Shown: piece after piece, positions 33,118 to 42,214 of the stretch | How the letters are laid out: each line of letters opens with the position of its first letter | Numbering within the stretch: position 1 is the stretch's first letter | Assembly: GCF_001563285.1 (NCBI RefSeq) | Contig: NZ_CP005188.1 | Span: forward strand, 2,733,501 to 2,797,500 | Source: Sphingobium sp. MI1205 | Lineage (GTDB): Bacteria; Pseudomonadota; Alphaproteobacteria; Sphingomonadales; Sphingomonadaceae | Reading direction: 5' to 3' | Length of the DNA: 64,000 nucleotides | The notes under the pieces: generated by a model | Database searches by the model: none | Told to the model about the DNA's origin: nothing | Seen by the model: only the letters and a program-made list of their open reading frames with translations | Translations under genes and position numbers: made by a program

Positions 33118-33872
33118 TCCGGCATCTCCAGCCAAAGCGAAAGCCCCTCGCCCGGATCGACAGGCGGCGCGTCCGCAGGCAAGCGCACCGCATCGGCGCG
33201 CGCGCGGTCGAGAATGACGGAGGGCACATCGACGGCGTGATAAACGCGATCCGCCTCACCCAGCAGGCGCGCGGCACGCAGCGTCAGATCATCGGGATCA
33301 CCGGACAGCAATGGGATGTGGACAAGGCGGGACGCAGCCGCATCGTCCTGCCCCGTCAGCCACAACGGCACCGCATCGGCGGCGTCATCGCGAAAGAGGT
33401 CCATCAGTCCGCCCGACGCCAGTCCCGCGTCAATCGCCCGGCGGCGCGCGCCTGCATCGGGCCAGCGGGCTCTAATGGCGGCGCGCGCATCGTGCAGCGC
33501 GCTGGCCAATGCGCCCAGCTTCTGCGGCAATATTGCCTCGATCCTCTGCCGCAGCGCCTTGGCCAAGCCTGCCGACGCTCCACCAGTACCGATAGCGATC
33601 AGCACCGGGTCGCGGTCTATGATCGCGGGCAAGGTGAAATCACAAAGGCTGGGGCGGTCGGTCGCATTTACCAGCACGCCCCGCGCCTTCAGCCGGGCGA
33701 CCGTCGCCTCATCGCCGTCGGCGACGATCGCGAGCGCCGCGTCGCCATCCTCTCCGACAATGCAGGCCCCTGCCCGCTCCAGCAGCCGCCGCTTCGCCTC
33801 CGCCGCCTCCCCGGTTCCCGTCAGGATAACCGGCCTGCCCTTCAATATCAGGAAGACGGGCAGGCTCTGCAT
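33114..33872 (-). CDS. Siroheme synthase CysG-type (precorrin-2 dehydrogenase/ferrochelatase), with residual SUMT stub
   Basis: A 252-residue homologue of the N-terminal half of CysG: residues 1-110 form the NAD-binding domain (LPVFLILKGRPVILTGTGEAAEAKRRLLERAGA, LVNATDRPSLCDFTLPAIIDRDPVLIAIGTGGASAGLAKALRQRIEAILP), followed by the dimerisation region. It converts precorrin-2 to sirohydrochlorin and inserts iron. Residues 184-232 (HIPLLSGDPDDLTLRAARLLGEADRVYHAVD...) clearly resemble the first 50 residues of a uroporphyrinogen methyltransferase, but the GAGPGDP SAM loop is eroded and the domain stops there. Methyltransferase activity is presumably supplied by CobA. Start overlaps the lysA stop by 1 nt (TGATG). 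Confidence 0.85.
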   Translation of the reverse strand: MQSLPVFLILKGRPVILTGTGEAAEAKRRLLERAGACIVGEDGDAALAIVADGDEATVARLKARGVLVNATDRPSLCDFTLPAIIDRDPVLIAIGTGGASAGLAKALRQRIEAILPQKLGALASALHDARAAIRARWPDAGARRRAIDAGLASGGLMDLFRDDAADAVPLWLTGQDDAAASRLVHIPLLSGDPDDLTLRAARLLGEADRVYHAVDVPSVILDRARADAVRLPADAPPVDPGEGLSLWLEMPE

Positions 33873-35137
33873 CAGTCGCGGACCCAATCGGGAATGCTGT
33901 CCCCCTCGATCAGTGCTTCGATGGGCGGGCGGGCGCGGACCACGGCCCATTTGTCGCCCGACACCAGCACCTCGGGCGTCAGGGGACGGCTGTTGTAAGT
34001 GCCCGCCATGGTCGCGCCGTAAGCGCCCGCAGTCATGAAGGCGACCAGATCCCCCGCCTGCACCACATCCATGTCGCGGTGCATCGCGAATGTGTCGCCC
34101 GTTTCGCATACTGGACCAACCACATTGGCGGTCTCCCGCCTGCCAACCGGATCGACCGCGCGAATGTCATGCCATGCATCATAAAGGCTGGGCCGCATCA
34201 GGTCGTTCATCGCGGCGTCGACAATGACGAAGGGCGCCTGCGCACCCTGCTTCACCCGCACCACGCGCGACAGCAGCGCGCCCGCATTGCCGACGATGAC
34301 ACGGCCCGGTTCGAACATCAGGCGGACATTCCAACCCTTCGTGATCCGCGTCACCATCTCGCCATAGACGGCGGGCAGCGGCGGGATCGGCAGCGAAGGA
34401 TCATAAGGCACGCCCAGACCACCACCCAGGTCGGCGGTGCGGATGCTGTGGCCCGCCGCACGCAACTGCTCGATCAGCGCGCCAACCTTGGTAAAAGCGG
34501 CTTCCAGAGGTGTGAGGTCGGTCAGCTGGCTGCCGATATGGACGGCCACACCCTGCACATCCAGCCCCGGCAGGTCGCGCGCCGCAGCATAGCTTTCCAG
34601 CGCACGATCATAGGGAATGCCGAACTTGTTTTCGGACTTTCCCGTCGAAATCTTCGCGTGGGTTCCCGCGTCGACATCGGGATTGATGCGATAGGCGACC
34701 GGAGCCTTCTTTCCCATGGACATAGCCACTTCGGACAGCATGTCCGCCTCAGGCTCGCTCTCCAGATTGAACTGGAAAATGCCATGTTCCAGCGCCAGGC
34801 GCATTTCCTCGGCCGTCTTGCCGACCCCGGAAAAGACGATGCGGCTGGCCGGAATGCCCGCCGCGATGGCGCGCAACAGCTCGCCGCCCGACACCACATC
34901 CGCGCCGAGGCCAAGTTTCGCCAGCGTCGCCAGCACAGCGCCATTGGGATTGGCCTTGACCGCAAAGGCGATCAGCGGATCGTCCAACTGCGCCAGAGCA
35001 TCGCGAAACACGTTGACGTGGCGGGTCAGCGTCGCGGTCGAATAGATATAGACAGGCGTACCGACCGCCTGCGCGATCTCCGCCATCGGCACCTGCTCCA
35101 CATGCATGGCGCCGTTCACATAGTCGAAATGGTCCAA
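33872..35137 (-). CDS. lysA: Diaminopimelate decarboxylase
   Basis: A 421-residue PLP enzyme, fold III, making lysine from meso-diaminopimelate. PLP lysine K61 lies in LIAFAVKANPNGAVLATLA. Other landmarks: HIGSQLTDLTPL, ADLGGGLGVPY, MFEPGRVIVGNAGAL and the active-site cysteine in VGPVCETGDTFA. Complete and of typical length. It lies downstream of argH and a small lipoprotein gene, a neighbourhood shared by many alphaproteobacteria. Confidence 0.96.
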   Translation of the reverse strand: MDHFDYVNGAMHVEQVPMAEIAQAVGTPVYIYSTATLTRHVNVFRDALAQLDDPLIAFAVKANPNGAVLATLAKLGLGADVVSGGELLRAIAAGIPASRIVFSGVGKTAEEMRLALEHGIFQFNLESEPEADMLSEVAMSMGKKAPVAYRINPDVDAGTHAKISTGKSENKFGIPYDRALESYAAARDLPGLDVQGVAVHIGSQLTDLTPLEAAFTKVGALIEQLRAAGHSIRTADLGGGLGVPYDPSLPIPPLPAVYGEMVTRITKGWNVRLMFEPGRVIVGNAGALLSRVVRVKQGAQAPFVIVDAAMNDLMRPSLYDAWHDIRAVDPVGRRETANVVGPVCETGDTFAMHRDMDVVQAGDLVAFMTAGAYGATMAGTYNSRPLTPEVLVSGDKWAVVRARPPIEALIEGDSIPDWVRD

Positions 35138-35159
35138 GGGCTGTATGTCCTAGCGGGTC

Positions 35160-35423
35160 TTATTGAGGCTGGCGTTCGGGCGGCAGGTCGAACGGATCAT
35201 CCCGACGCTCCTGTGACTGGGTGAGCAGTTCGACATTACGCTCCGGCCGCGCCTGGGTGGAGGGGGTCATCAACTGCTGCGCGGTCGGCGCGGCGGCCGC
35301 CCCTACGGGCACCGCCGGTATTTTCTGGCCCTCGACCGGCTTCAATGGCTGTCTGCCGCCGCAGGATGCCAGGGCAAGCGCCAACGCGCCCAGCGCCAGT
35401 CCACGACCAAGCGTGATCCTCAT
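35160..35423 (-). CDS. Small lipoprotein, LptM-like
   Basis: An 87-residue lipoprotein: signal peptide [12 protein letters not shown] followed by Cys21 in the lipobox ALASC. The sequence just after the cysteine, CGGRQPLKP, resembles the CGxKGPLxxP start of LptM (YifL), which helps LptD mature in enterobacteria. The remainder is Pro/Gln-rich and probably disordered. It is translationally coupled to argH (4-nt overlap) and sits 22 bp before lysA. The LptM assignment is inference from the short motif and position. Confidence 0.72.
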   Translation of the reverse strand: MRITLGRGLALGALALALASCGGRQPLKPVEGQKIPAVPVGAAAAPTAQQLMTPSTQARPERNVELLTQSQERRDDPFDLPPERQPQ

Positions 35424-36787
35424 GCCTTCTCCTCCCGCGCCTGCGCGATCCGCGCCCGCACCTGATCGGGCGCGGTGCCGCCATGGCTCTTGCGGCTGGC
35501 GACCGAAGCATCGACCGTCAGCACCGCATAGATGCGCTCATCGATGCGTGGGTCAATGGCCTTGAGCGTCTCGATCGGCAGGTCCGCGAGCGGTGTGCCC
35601 GCGCTTTCCGCCGCCGCGACCGCGCGCCCGGTGATATGATGCGCCTCGCGGAACGGAATATCCCCCTCGCGCACCAGCCAGTCGGCCAGGTCCGTCGCCG
35701 TCGCAAAGCCGCTTTCCGCCAGCGCCCGCATGCGATCGGTGCGGAAGGTAACCGTCTCGATCATCCCGGTCATTGCGGCGATCGACAGGCCGATCAGGTC
35801 GTGCGCCTCGAATACCGGCGGCTTGTCGTCCTGCATGTCCTTTGAATAGGCGAGCGGCAGGCCCTTCATCGTCACGCACAGCGCCGTCATGCAGCCCATG
35901 ATCCGCCCCGCATGGCCGCGCACCAGTTCAGCGGCATCGGGATTGCGCTTCTGCGGCATGATCGAGCTGCCGGTCGAATAAGCGTCGGACAGCTTGACGA
36001 AGCCGAAGGGCTGACTTGCCCAGATGATGAACTCCTCCGCCAGCCGTGACAGATGTAGAGCCAGCTGCGTCCCGGCCATCAGATAGTCGAGCGCGAAGTC
36101 ACGGTCGGACACGCTGTCGAGGCTGTTGTCGGTCGGCTTGGCAAAGCCCAGCGCCGCCGCTGTCGCATGCCGGTCGATCGGGAAGCCCGTGCCGGCCAGC
36201 GCCGCCGCGCCCAGCGGGCATTCGTTCAGCCGGTCGCGCGCATCGGCAAAACGGCTGCGATCCCGGCGGATCATCTCATGATAGGCCATCAGATGATGGC
36301 CCAGTGTCACCGGCTGCGCGGATTGAAGATGCGTAAAGCCGGGCATGACCGCATCTGCATGCTCCTCCGCCCGCGCAAGCAGCGCCTGCTGCAACAGGTT
36401 GAGCCCCGCCTGCACCTCGTCTATCGCGTCGCGCACCCAAAGGCGAAAGTCGGTCGCCACCTGGTCGTTGCGCGAACGCGCCGTATGCAACCGTCCCGCC
36501 GCCGGACCGATCAATTCGGCCAGCCGTGACTCCGTGACCATGTGGATGTCTTCCAGGTCCAGGTTCACCGGCACGCCATTGGCTTCATATTCCGCGGCGA
36601 TCCGGTTCAGCCCTTCGGTGATCGCCTGCGCATCCTCACCCTCGACGATACCCTGCTTCGCCAGCATCGCGACATGCGCCTTTGATCCGGCGATGTCCTG
36701 CTTCCACAATCGCTTGTCGAACGGGATAGAGGCATTTATCTCGCGCATGACCGAAGCCGGGCCGGCTGCAAAGCGCCCGCCCCACAT
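35420..36787 (-). CDS. argH: Argininosuccinate lyase
   Basis: A 455-residue member of the fumarase/aspartase superfamily, last step of arginine synthesis. Substrate segments: [10 protein letters not shown] at the start, [17 protein letters not shown] (about 101-117), [15 protein letters not shown] (151-165), and the superfamily signature [12 protein letters not shown] at about 273-284. The reading frame stays open upstream of the chosen ATG without another ATG, GTG or TTG close by. The start codon overlaps the first possible start of the divergent thioredoxin gene. Confidence 0.95.
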   Translation of the reverse strand: MWGGRFAAGPASVMREINASIPFDKRLWKQDIAGSKAHVAMLAKQGIVEGEDAQAITEGLNRIAAEYEANGVPVNLDLEDIHMVTESRLAELIGPAAGRLHTARSRNDQVATDFRLWVRDAIDEVQAGLNLLQQALLARAEEHADAVMPGFTHLQSAQPVTLGHHLMAYHEMIRRDRSRFADARDRLNECPLGAAALAGTGFPIDRHATAAALGFAKPTDNSLDSVSDRDFALDYLMAGTQLALHLSRLAEEFIIWASQPFGFVKLSDAYSTGSSIMPQKRNPDAAELVRGHAGRIMGCMTALCVTMKGLPLAYSKDMQDDKPPVFEAHDLIGLSIAAMTGMIETVTFRTDRMRALAESGFATATDLADWLVREGDIPFREAHHITGRAVAAAESAGTPLADLPIETLKAIDPRIDERIYAVLTVDASVASRKSHGGTAPDQVRARIAQAREEKA

Positions 36788-37430
36788 GCTGTTGGAGCCA
36801 TCCTCCGTGCGAACTTCCTTGCCCTGCGTAATGACACTGCTCCTGCTGGCTGGCCTCGGCGCGTGCGATAGGCAATCACCGGCTCCGGGGCAAGGTCAAG
36901 CAAATAGCAACGGGGAGGCTCCGGTCGTCAGTGGCGAGGCCCGCGGCCCTGTGGCGAGCGGCAAGGAAGGAGCTTTCAGCTACACGATCGACCGGTCGAA
37001 AGCGGGAACGCCCGCCCCCGATTTCACCTTCACCGGGGAAGACGGCGCGGATGCCACGCTCAACGACTTTGCGGGCAAGCCGATGCTGGTCAATCTCTGG
37101 GCGACATGGTGCGCGCCCTGCGTTGCGGAAATGCCAACACTGGATGCCGTCGCGAAAAACTATGGTGCAAAGCGGCTCGCCGTCCTCACCATCTCGCAGG
37201 ACAGCCAGGGGGAAAGCGTGGTGAAGGCGTTTTTCCAGAAGCATGAGCTGCCCAATCTCAAGGGCTGGATCGACCCCGAAAACCAGTTCGGCTTTCATTA
37301 CGCCACCGGCATGCTGCCAACGACCGTCCTCTACGACACGCAGGGAAAGGAAATCGCCCGCGTGGTTGGCGCTCTGGACTGGAACAGCAAGGAAGGTCGT
37401 GACCTGATCGAAGCCGCACTGGCATCGTAA
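36786..37430 (+). CDS. TlpA-like thioredoxin-fold lipoprotein
   Basis: A 214-residue periplasmic thioredoxin of the TlpA/ResA type: lipoprotein signal with lipobox AGLGAC (Cys about 27), a low-complexity linker, then the thioredoxin domain from about residue 75 with catalytic CxxC in [20 protein letters not shown] and cis-proline region [15 protein letters not shown]. Such proteins donate or accept reducing power in cytochrome c maturation or periplasmic disulphide control. The exact start is uncertain: ATG at 36786, GTG at 36807 and ATG at 36831 all retain part of the signal peptide. Confidence 0.87.
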   Translation: MLLEPSSVRTSLPCVMTLLLLAGLGACDRQSPAPGQGQANSNGEAPVVSGEARGPVASGKEGAFSYTIDRSKAGTPAPDFTFTGEDGADATLNDFAGKPMLVNLWATWCAPCVAEMPTLDAVAKNYGAKRLAVLTISQDSQGESVVKAFFQKHELPNLKGWIDPENQFGFHYATGMLPTTVLYDTQGKEIARVVGALDWNSKEGRDLIEAALAS

Positions 37431-37557
37431 AGCGCCCGTCCGTTGCCGGGCAAGTGGTGGCGGCTTTGAAATAAGACTGACTATACGAACGACAAAGCCA
37501 AACCCGCCATCGTGTCTGATTGCAAACTGAGCATAGCGATTGCACGTTTCTCAATCA

Positions 37558-37580
37558 CGCTATTGTGCACTGCAATAGCG
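37558..37580. promoter_or_regulatory. Palindrome upstream of TonB receptor
   Basis: Perfect 8-bp arms CGCTATTG and CAATAGCG with a 7-bp centre, 62 bp before the start of the TonB-dependent receptor, in the 211-bp gap after the thioredoxin gene. A related half-site (ATAGCGATTGCA) occurs 20 bp upstream. It is likely a transcription-factor operator; the factor is unknown. Confidence 0.5.
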
Positions 37581-37641
37581 GCTTAAGGCGGCCCCTTCGT
37601 CTCTCCCACTGCACGAAAAACGTAAAAGCAGGGGGCAAGAG

Positions 37642-40263
37642 ATGAAACGACTATCCGCTTTAAGACTTTCTCTCATTCTCGCATCTTCCTGGTCCGCGGC
37701 CGCGATTGCGCAGGAAGCAGCCCAGGAACCGCAAGCCGATGACGGTGGGGCGATCATCGTCACAGGCACGCGCGCAATCGGCATGCAAGCCGCCGAGAGC
37801 GCCGCGCCCATTCAGGTGTTGAGCGAAGAAGCCATCAGCCATGTCGGCCAGCCCAACCTCAATCAAGTTCTGACGCAGATCGTCCCTAGCTTCACGGCTC
37901 AGACGCAGGGCACCGACCTTTCCAGCTTCTCGCTGTCCGCTCGGCTGCGCGGCCTCAGTCCCAATCACACGCTCGTGCTGGTGAACGGCAAGCGGCGTCA
38001 CGGCAACGGCATTCTTCAGGTCATATCGGGCGCTTTCCAGGGGTCGGCCGCGCCCAGCATCGACCTCATTCCACCCGATTCGGTCGCACGCGTCGAAGTG
38101 TTTCAGGAAGGCGCCGCGGCAGTTTACGGCACCGATGCGATCGCAGGCGTCATCAACTTCATCCTCAAGGATGAAGATGAAGGTGGCAGCTTCAAGATCA
38201 CCGGGGGCCAGCATTATGACAGCGAAGGCGAACTTTTCTCCGTCTCCGGCAACATGGGCTTCAAGCTGGGCGAAGACGGCTTCATCAATCTGACCTTGTT
38301 CCACCGGCGGCAAGACTACACCACGGTTGGCACCGGTCAGGTTCAGATCACCCAGGCCGACGGCACGCTCCAACCCAACACGCCTGCGCAATGGTCGAAC
38401 CTTGCGGGCGACGCCCTGTCCGGCATCAACGGCGGCCAGCCGCGCACGAAGCTGACGCTGGGCTTCTACAATATGGGCTATGACTTCGGCGGCGTCGAAC
38501 TCTACAGCTTCGGCGACTATGCCCGCCGGGAAGGCTGGGCGAATCAGGGTTATCGCCACCCCAAGCGCATCTGCTACGAAACCGGCAACCTGGGCGGCAG
38601 CATCACCCCGGCCGCCTATGATCCCAGCATCTGCTACAGCGACACCGGCGTCTGGGGCATGGTCCCCCTGCAGCATGTGGTCGAGGACGAATATAGCTTC
38701 ACCATCGGGGCAAGGGGCGAATTCGGCGGCGGCTGGAACTATGACATCAGCGGCACTTACGGCGCACAGAAAGACAGCATCTATACCGAACGGTCGGCTC
38801 ACCGCGAACTCTGGCAGGAAAGCTATGCCGCTGGCGGGCCAGCCACCGCCATCACCCCCAGCAGCGCCTATGACGGCGGTTTCAAGCTGGCCCAGACGAC
38901 CATCACCACCGACATCCGCAAGGAATTCGAAGTCGGCCTGGCCAGCCCGCTGACGCTGGCGTTCGGCGGCGAATACCGGAAGGACGAATATGAAATCCTT
39001 CAGGGCGATGCCGTTTCGACCTACAAGACCGGCGTACAGTCCTTCCCCGGCTACAAGGCGACCGACGCTGGCGATTTCCAGCGTAGCTCCAAGGCCGTAT
39101 ACGCCAACCTGATCACCGAACCGGTCGATGGCTGGAGCGTCGATCTTGCCGGGCGCTATGAAGATTATACCGACTTCGGCGATACGGCGATCTGGAAGGC
39201 CACGACCCGCTACGACTTTTCCGACGCGATCGCGGTCCGAGGCACCGTCAGCACAGGCTTCCGCGCGCCGACCCTTGCCGAACAGAAATATTCGACCATC
39301 AACGTCGGCCCGACCAGCGCCGTCGCCCAGCTGCCCGCCGGTACGCCTGCCGCCGCGCTGCTTGGCTTTGAAAATCTGAAGCCTGAAAAGTCGAAGAATT
39401 TCTCCGCCGGTATCGTCCTACGTCCGGTGCCGAAACTGGCCATCACGGTCGATGGCTATCTCATCAAGATCAAGGACCGCATTACCGGGACTGCGGCGCG
39501 CAACGCGGTGCTGAACGGCGTTATCCAGCCGGGCGCCGCCGATATCCTCAACGCCCTCAACGCAGCGGGCATCGTCCTCGACAGCGCCCTCCTGACCAGC
39601 GGCACGATCGGCGTGTCGAGCTTCACCAACGGCATCGACACCCGCACCTGGGGCATCGATTTCTCCGCCAGCTATCCGGTGGCGCTCGACTTCGGTACGC
39701 TCAACCTCTCGCTGACCGCCAACTACAACAAGACCAAGATCACCGACAACAAGGTCGGCTATCCGATCTTCAACGCGGCATCGGAAAGCAATATCGAACG
39801 GTCGAACCCCGACTACAAGATCGTTGCGAACGCCCTGTTCAAGAGCGGCAAGTTCACGCTGAACCTGCGCGAAACCTTCTACGGCAAGACCAGCGTACTG
39901 GTTCGTCCTGCCTTCACGTCACGAGACGGAAATGGCGCAATCATCATACCTGATGGCGGCTTCCTGATCGCCGATGGCGCAGGTGGCGCGGACCAGCTCT
40001 ACTTCAACGGCGTGGTCAAGGCGGCTGCGATCACCGACCTGGAACTGGGCTACGACTTCACCGACTTCGTCAAATTTTCGGTCGGTGCAAACAATCTGTT
40101 CAGCAAGCGGCCTGAAGTGCCCAAGACAATCGATGGCGTAACCGTCCCGGTCGGCGTGTCTCCTTATCAGAACGGCTCGGGCGCCTATAACAGCTATTAT
40201 GGACACGGGCCCTACGGCACGTCGGGCGGCTACTATTACGCTCGACTGGACTTCAAGTTCTAG
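37642..40263 (+). CDS. TonB-dependent receptor
   Basis: An 873-residue outer-membrane receptor. Signal peptide ends near ALA/IAQ at about residue 25. The TonB box region IIVTGTRAIGMQ is followed by the plug domain (PNLNQVLTQIVPSFTAQTQGTDLSSFSLSARLRGLSPNHTLVLVNGKRRH, AAAVYGTDAIAGVINFIL) and a 22-strand barrel ending in SGGYYYARLDFKF with terminal Phe. Proteins of this subtype are numerous in sphingomonads and take up siderophores, plant glycans or other large ligands; the substrate here cannot be told. A terminator follows directly. Confidence 0.92.
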   Translation: MKRLSALRLSLILASSWSAAAIAQEAAQEPQADDGGAIIVTGTRAIGMQAAESAAPIQVLSEEAISHVGQPNLNQVLTQIVPSFTAQTQGTDLSSFSLSARLRGLSPNHTLVLVNGKRRHGNGILQVISGAFQGSAAPSIDLIPPDSVARVEVFQEGAAAVYGTDAIAGVINFILKDEDEGGSFKITGGQHYDSEGELFSVSGNMGFKLGEDGFINLTLFHRRQDYTTVGTGQVQITQADGTLQPNTPAQWSNLAGDALSGINGGQPRTKLTLGFYNMGYDFGGVELYSFGDYARREGWANQGYRHPKRICYETGNLGGSITPAAYDPSICYSDTGVWGMVPLQHVVEDEYSFTIGARGEFGGGWNYDISGTYGAQKDSIYTERSAHRELWQESYAAGGPATAITPSSAYDGGFKLAQTTITTDIRKEFEVGLASPLTLAFGGEYRKDEYEILQGDAVSTYKTGVQSFPGYKATDAGDFQRSSKAVYANLITEPVDGWSVDLAGRYEDYTDFGDTAIWKATTRYDFSDAIAVRGTVSTGFRAPTLAEQKYSTINVGPTSAVAQLPAGTPAAALLGFENLKPEKSKNFSAGIVLRPVPKLAITVDGYLIKIKDRITGTAARNAVLNGVIQPGAADILNALNAAGIVLDSALLTSGTIGVSSFTNGIDTRTWGIDFSASYPVALDFGTLNLSLTANYNKTKITDNKVGYPIFNAASESNIERSNPDYKIVANALFKSGKFTLNLRETFYGKTSVLVRPAFTSRDGNGAIIIPDGGFLIADGAGGADQLYFNGVVKAAAITDLELGYDFTDFVKFSVGANNLFSKRPEVPKTIDGVTVPVGVSPYQNGSGAYNSYYGHGPYGTSGGYYYARLDFKF

Positions 40264-40289
40264 AAAACTCCTGCGGGTCGCGAAGGAAG

Positions 40290-40318
40290 GCCGGTTCCGG
40301 AAACGGAGCCGGCTTTTT
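40290..40318 (+). terminator. Intrinsic terminator of TonB receptor gene
   Basis: Stem GCCGGTTCCG/CGGAGCCGGC with a GAAA loop and a run of five T on the plus strand, 27 bp after the receptor stop. Confidence 0.88.
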
Positions 40319-40335
40319 CCGTCCTACCCCAACAC

Positions 40336-40415
40336 CGTCACCCCAGCGAAAGCTGGGGTCTCGTGGCTCCAGCGCAGCCCGCACTAACGAGATCCCAGCT
40401 TTCGCTGGGATGACG
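40336..40415. repeat. Paired REP-like palindromes with GAAA tetraloops
   Basis: Two inverted 29-bp copies: 40336-40364 and 40387-40415. Each copy alone forms a hairpin CCCAGC-GAAA-GCTGGG; the two copies are also complementary to each other. They differ at two positions that keep the stem paired (C-G in one, T-A in the other), a compensatory change. The layout matches a REPIN, two REP sequences in opposite orientation. No RAYT transposase is in the window. Confidence 0.75.
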
Positions 40416-40420
40416 AAGCT

Positions 40421-40594
40421 TTAGAGCGCCCGCGCCTCGCGGACGACCAGCACGGGCACGCCATCGCGCACCGGATAGGCAAGTCCCGCCGCCTCGGATA
40501 TCAATTCACTTCGCTGCGCATCCCACCGCAGCGGCGTTCGCGTCACCGGGCAAACCAGCTTCGCAAGCAGATAGGGATCAAGCGTGGCGCTCAT
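40421..40594 (-). CDS. Trm112/YcaR-like small protein (UPF0434)
   Basis: A 57-residue protein beginning [24 protein letters not shown] and ending [19 protein letters not shown]. The pattern LVCPVTRxPL and [11 protein letters not shown] is that of the Trm112p-like/YcaR family, activators or partners of methyltransferases. In many members the zinc-binding cysteine pairs are partly lost, and here only one CP motif remains. The start overlaps the LON-domain gene stop by 4 nt, so it is the last gene of the CnoX, LON, Trm112-like operon. Confidence 0.88.
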   Translation of the reverse strand: MSATLDPYLLAKLVCPVTRTPLRWDAQRSELISEAAGLAYPVRDGVPVLVVREARAL

Positions 40595-41220
40595 TGCATG
40601 GTGGTCCCGCCATCGCGCTCCATGCGGCCGATAATCTGCATCAGCTGAATGATCCTTTCGGAACGCTCGCCCAAACTATCGGCTTCCAGCAACGTCTGCT
40701 TCGCCGCCGGGTCGAAAGGCGCAATCTGGGCGATGCCGTTGACCAGCGACATGTCGTCCAGCCGCGACACCGCCGTCCAATCGACGACATAGCCCAACGC
40801 CTCGGCAAAGCGCCTCGATTCCTGTTCCAGCGCGGCGCGCTCGACGGCGTGCAGCACCTCATCCTCGGGGGCCTGCTCCACATCGGCCTCGATCTGGCGG
40901 AATGCGGTGGCGACATCCAGTTCCCGGATCACGCGAAAGCGCGCCAGCCCTTTCAGGATGATGTTGAAACGCCCGTCGTCCAGCGCCTCGATCTGGCTGA
41001 TATGGCCCAGGCAACCGACATCGAACAGCGCAGGCTTCGGCCCATCCTCACGCGGCTGGATCATGCCGATGCGACGGTCCCGCGCCATCGCATCGTGGAT
41101 GAGCGCCCGGTAACGCGGCTCGAATATATGCAGCGGCAATTCCATGCCGGGCAGCAGCAGCGCGCCCGACAGCGGGAAGATGGAGACGCGGGCGACGTTC
41201 ACCTTCGCGCCGTCAGGCAA
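40591..41220 (-). CDS. LON N-terminal (substrate-binding) domain protein
   Basis: A 209-residue protein consisting only of the LON substrate-binding domain, without ATPase or protease parts. Typical opening [45 protein letters not shown], then [30 protein letters not shown]. Stand-alone LON-domain proteins are widespread in alphaproteobacteria; function unproven. Overlaps the CnoX-like gene by 8 nt upstream and the Trm112-like gene by 4 nt downstream. Confidence 0.9.
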   Translation of the reverse strand: MPDGAKVNVARVSIFPLSGALLLPGMELPLHIFEPRYRALIHDAMARDRRIGMIQPREDGPKPALFDVGCLGHISQIEALDDGRFNIILKGLARFRVIRELDVATAFRQIEADVEQAPEDEVLHAVERAALEQESRRFAEALGYVVDWTAVSRLDDMSLVNGIAQIAPFDPAAKQTLLEADSLGERSERIIQLMQIIGRMERDGGTTMQ

Positions 41221-42124
41221 AGAGGATCTGCGACAATTTCCGGCGCTGCGCCGCCACCCAGGGGTCCTCCAGGCCGGTCGCTTCGAACAGCTTCACCAGC
41301 TGCGCCCGCGCCGCGCCCTCATTCCACTCCCGGTCCCGGCGGACGATTTCCAGCAGCTCGTCTGCCGCGCGGTCGCGGTCGCCATTGGCCATCAGCCCGC
41401 CGGCAAGTTCAAACCGCGCCTCATGATCGTCCGGGTTCGCGGCGACCTTCGCCTCGATTCCCGACAGGTCGCTCACCGGCTTCGCATCCCGCGCCAAAGC
41501 GATGGCTGCGCGCGCGCGATCAACGGCCTGATCCTTCGCCACATCGGCAGGCAGCACGGCCAGCACGGCCTCCGCCTCGTCCAGCCGCGCCAGAGCAACC
41601 AGGGCGCGGGCATGGCCCGATGCGACCTCCGCATTGTCGGGGACCATCGCGCCGACCTGCTCGAACACCGACAGCGCCCGTTCATGATCACCGGCGACCA
41701 GCAATTCCTCACCCATCTCGATCAGGGGCGCGATTTCCTGAAGCTGCGCCTTCTCATCCGATTCGATCGGCAACTGCGCCAGCAACTGGTCAAGGAACTG
41801 CTTGAGCTGGCCTTCGGTCCGCGCCTGGCTCAGGTCGGCGACCGGCTGTCCCTGGAACACGGCATAGACGGTCGGGATCGACTGGACGCGAAACTGTGCG
41901 GCGATGAACTTGTTCTCATCGACGTTGATCTTGACCAGCTTGACGCCCTTGGACTCATATTCCGCGCAGACCTTCTCGATCACGGGGGTCAACTGCTTGC
42001 AGGGGCCGCACCATTCGGCCCAGAAATCGACGATGATCAGGCTGGTGCGCGACGGATCCACCACATCGCGGCGGAAAGCTTCCACCGCCGCCTTGTCGCC
42101 GTCACTCAGTCCAAGGGTCGCCAC
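41213..42124 (-). CDS. Thioredoxin-TPR co-chaperone (CnoX-like)
   Basis: A 303-residue cytoplasmic protein with a thioredoxin domain (residues 1-120; IIVDFWAEWCGPCKQLTPVIEKV, cis-Pro in VQSIPTVYAVFQG) followed by TPR-type helices (about 150-300). This is the CnoX/YbbN architecture, a chaperedoxin that guards client proteins for chaperones. Unlike the E. coli protein it keeps a full WCGPC redox site. First gene of the operon with LON-domain and Trm112-like genes. Confidence 0.88.
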   Translation of the reverse strand: MATLGLSDGDKAAVEAFRRDVVDPSRTSLIIVDFWAEWCGPCKQLTPVIEKVCAEYESKGVKLVKINVDENKFIAAQFRVQSIPTVYAVFQGQPVADLSQARTEGQLKQFLDQLLAQLPIESDEKAQLQEIAPLIEMGEELLVAGDHERALSVFEQVGAMVPDNAEVASGHARALVALARLDEAEAVLAVLPADVAKDQAVDRARAAIALARDAKPVSDLSGIEAKVAANPDDHEARFELAGGLMANGDRDRAADELLEIVRRDREWNEGAARAQLVKLFEATGLEDPWVAAQRRKLSQILFA

Positions 42125-42214
42125 TGTCCTAGTCTCCTGCCTCGATGCGGTTGGGTGCCGCTTCCATACAGCGACTTATGTGGGGCGTCACCCTGTCCGC
42201 ACAAGATCAGCAGG

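Noticed and set aside
37660..38802. 380-codon minus-strand open frame inside the TonB receptor gene
   Set aside because: Antisense to a complete receptor; no start site or ribosome site of note and no family similarity.
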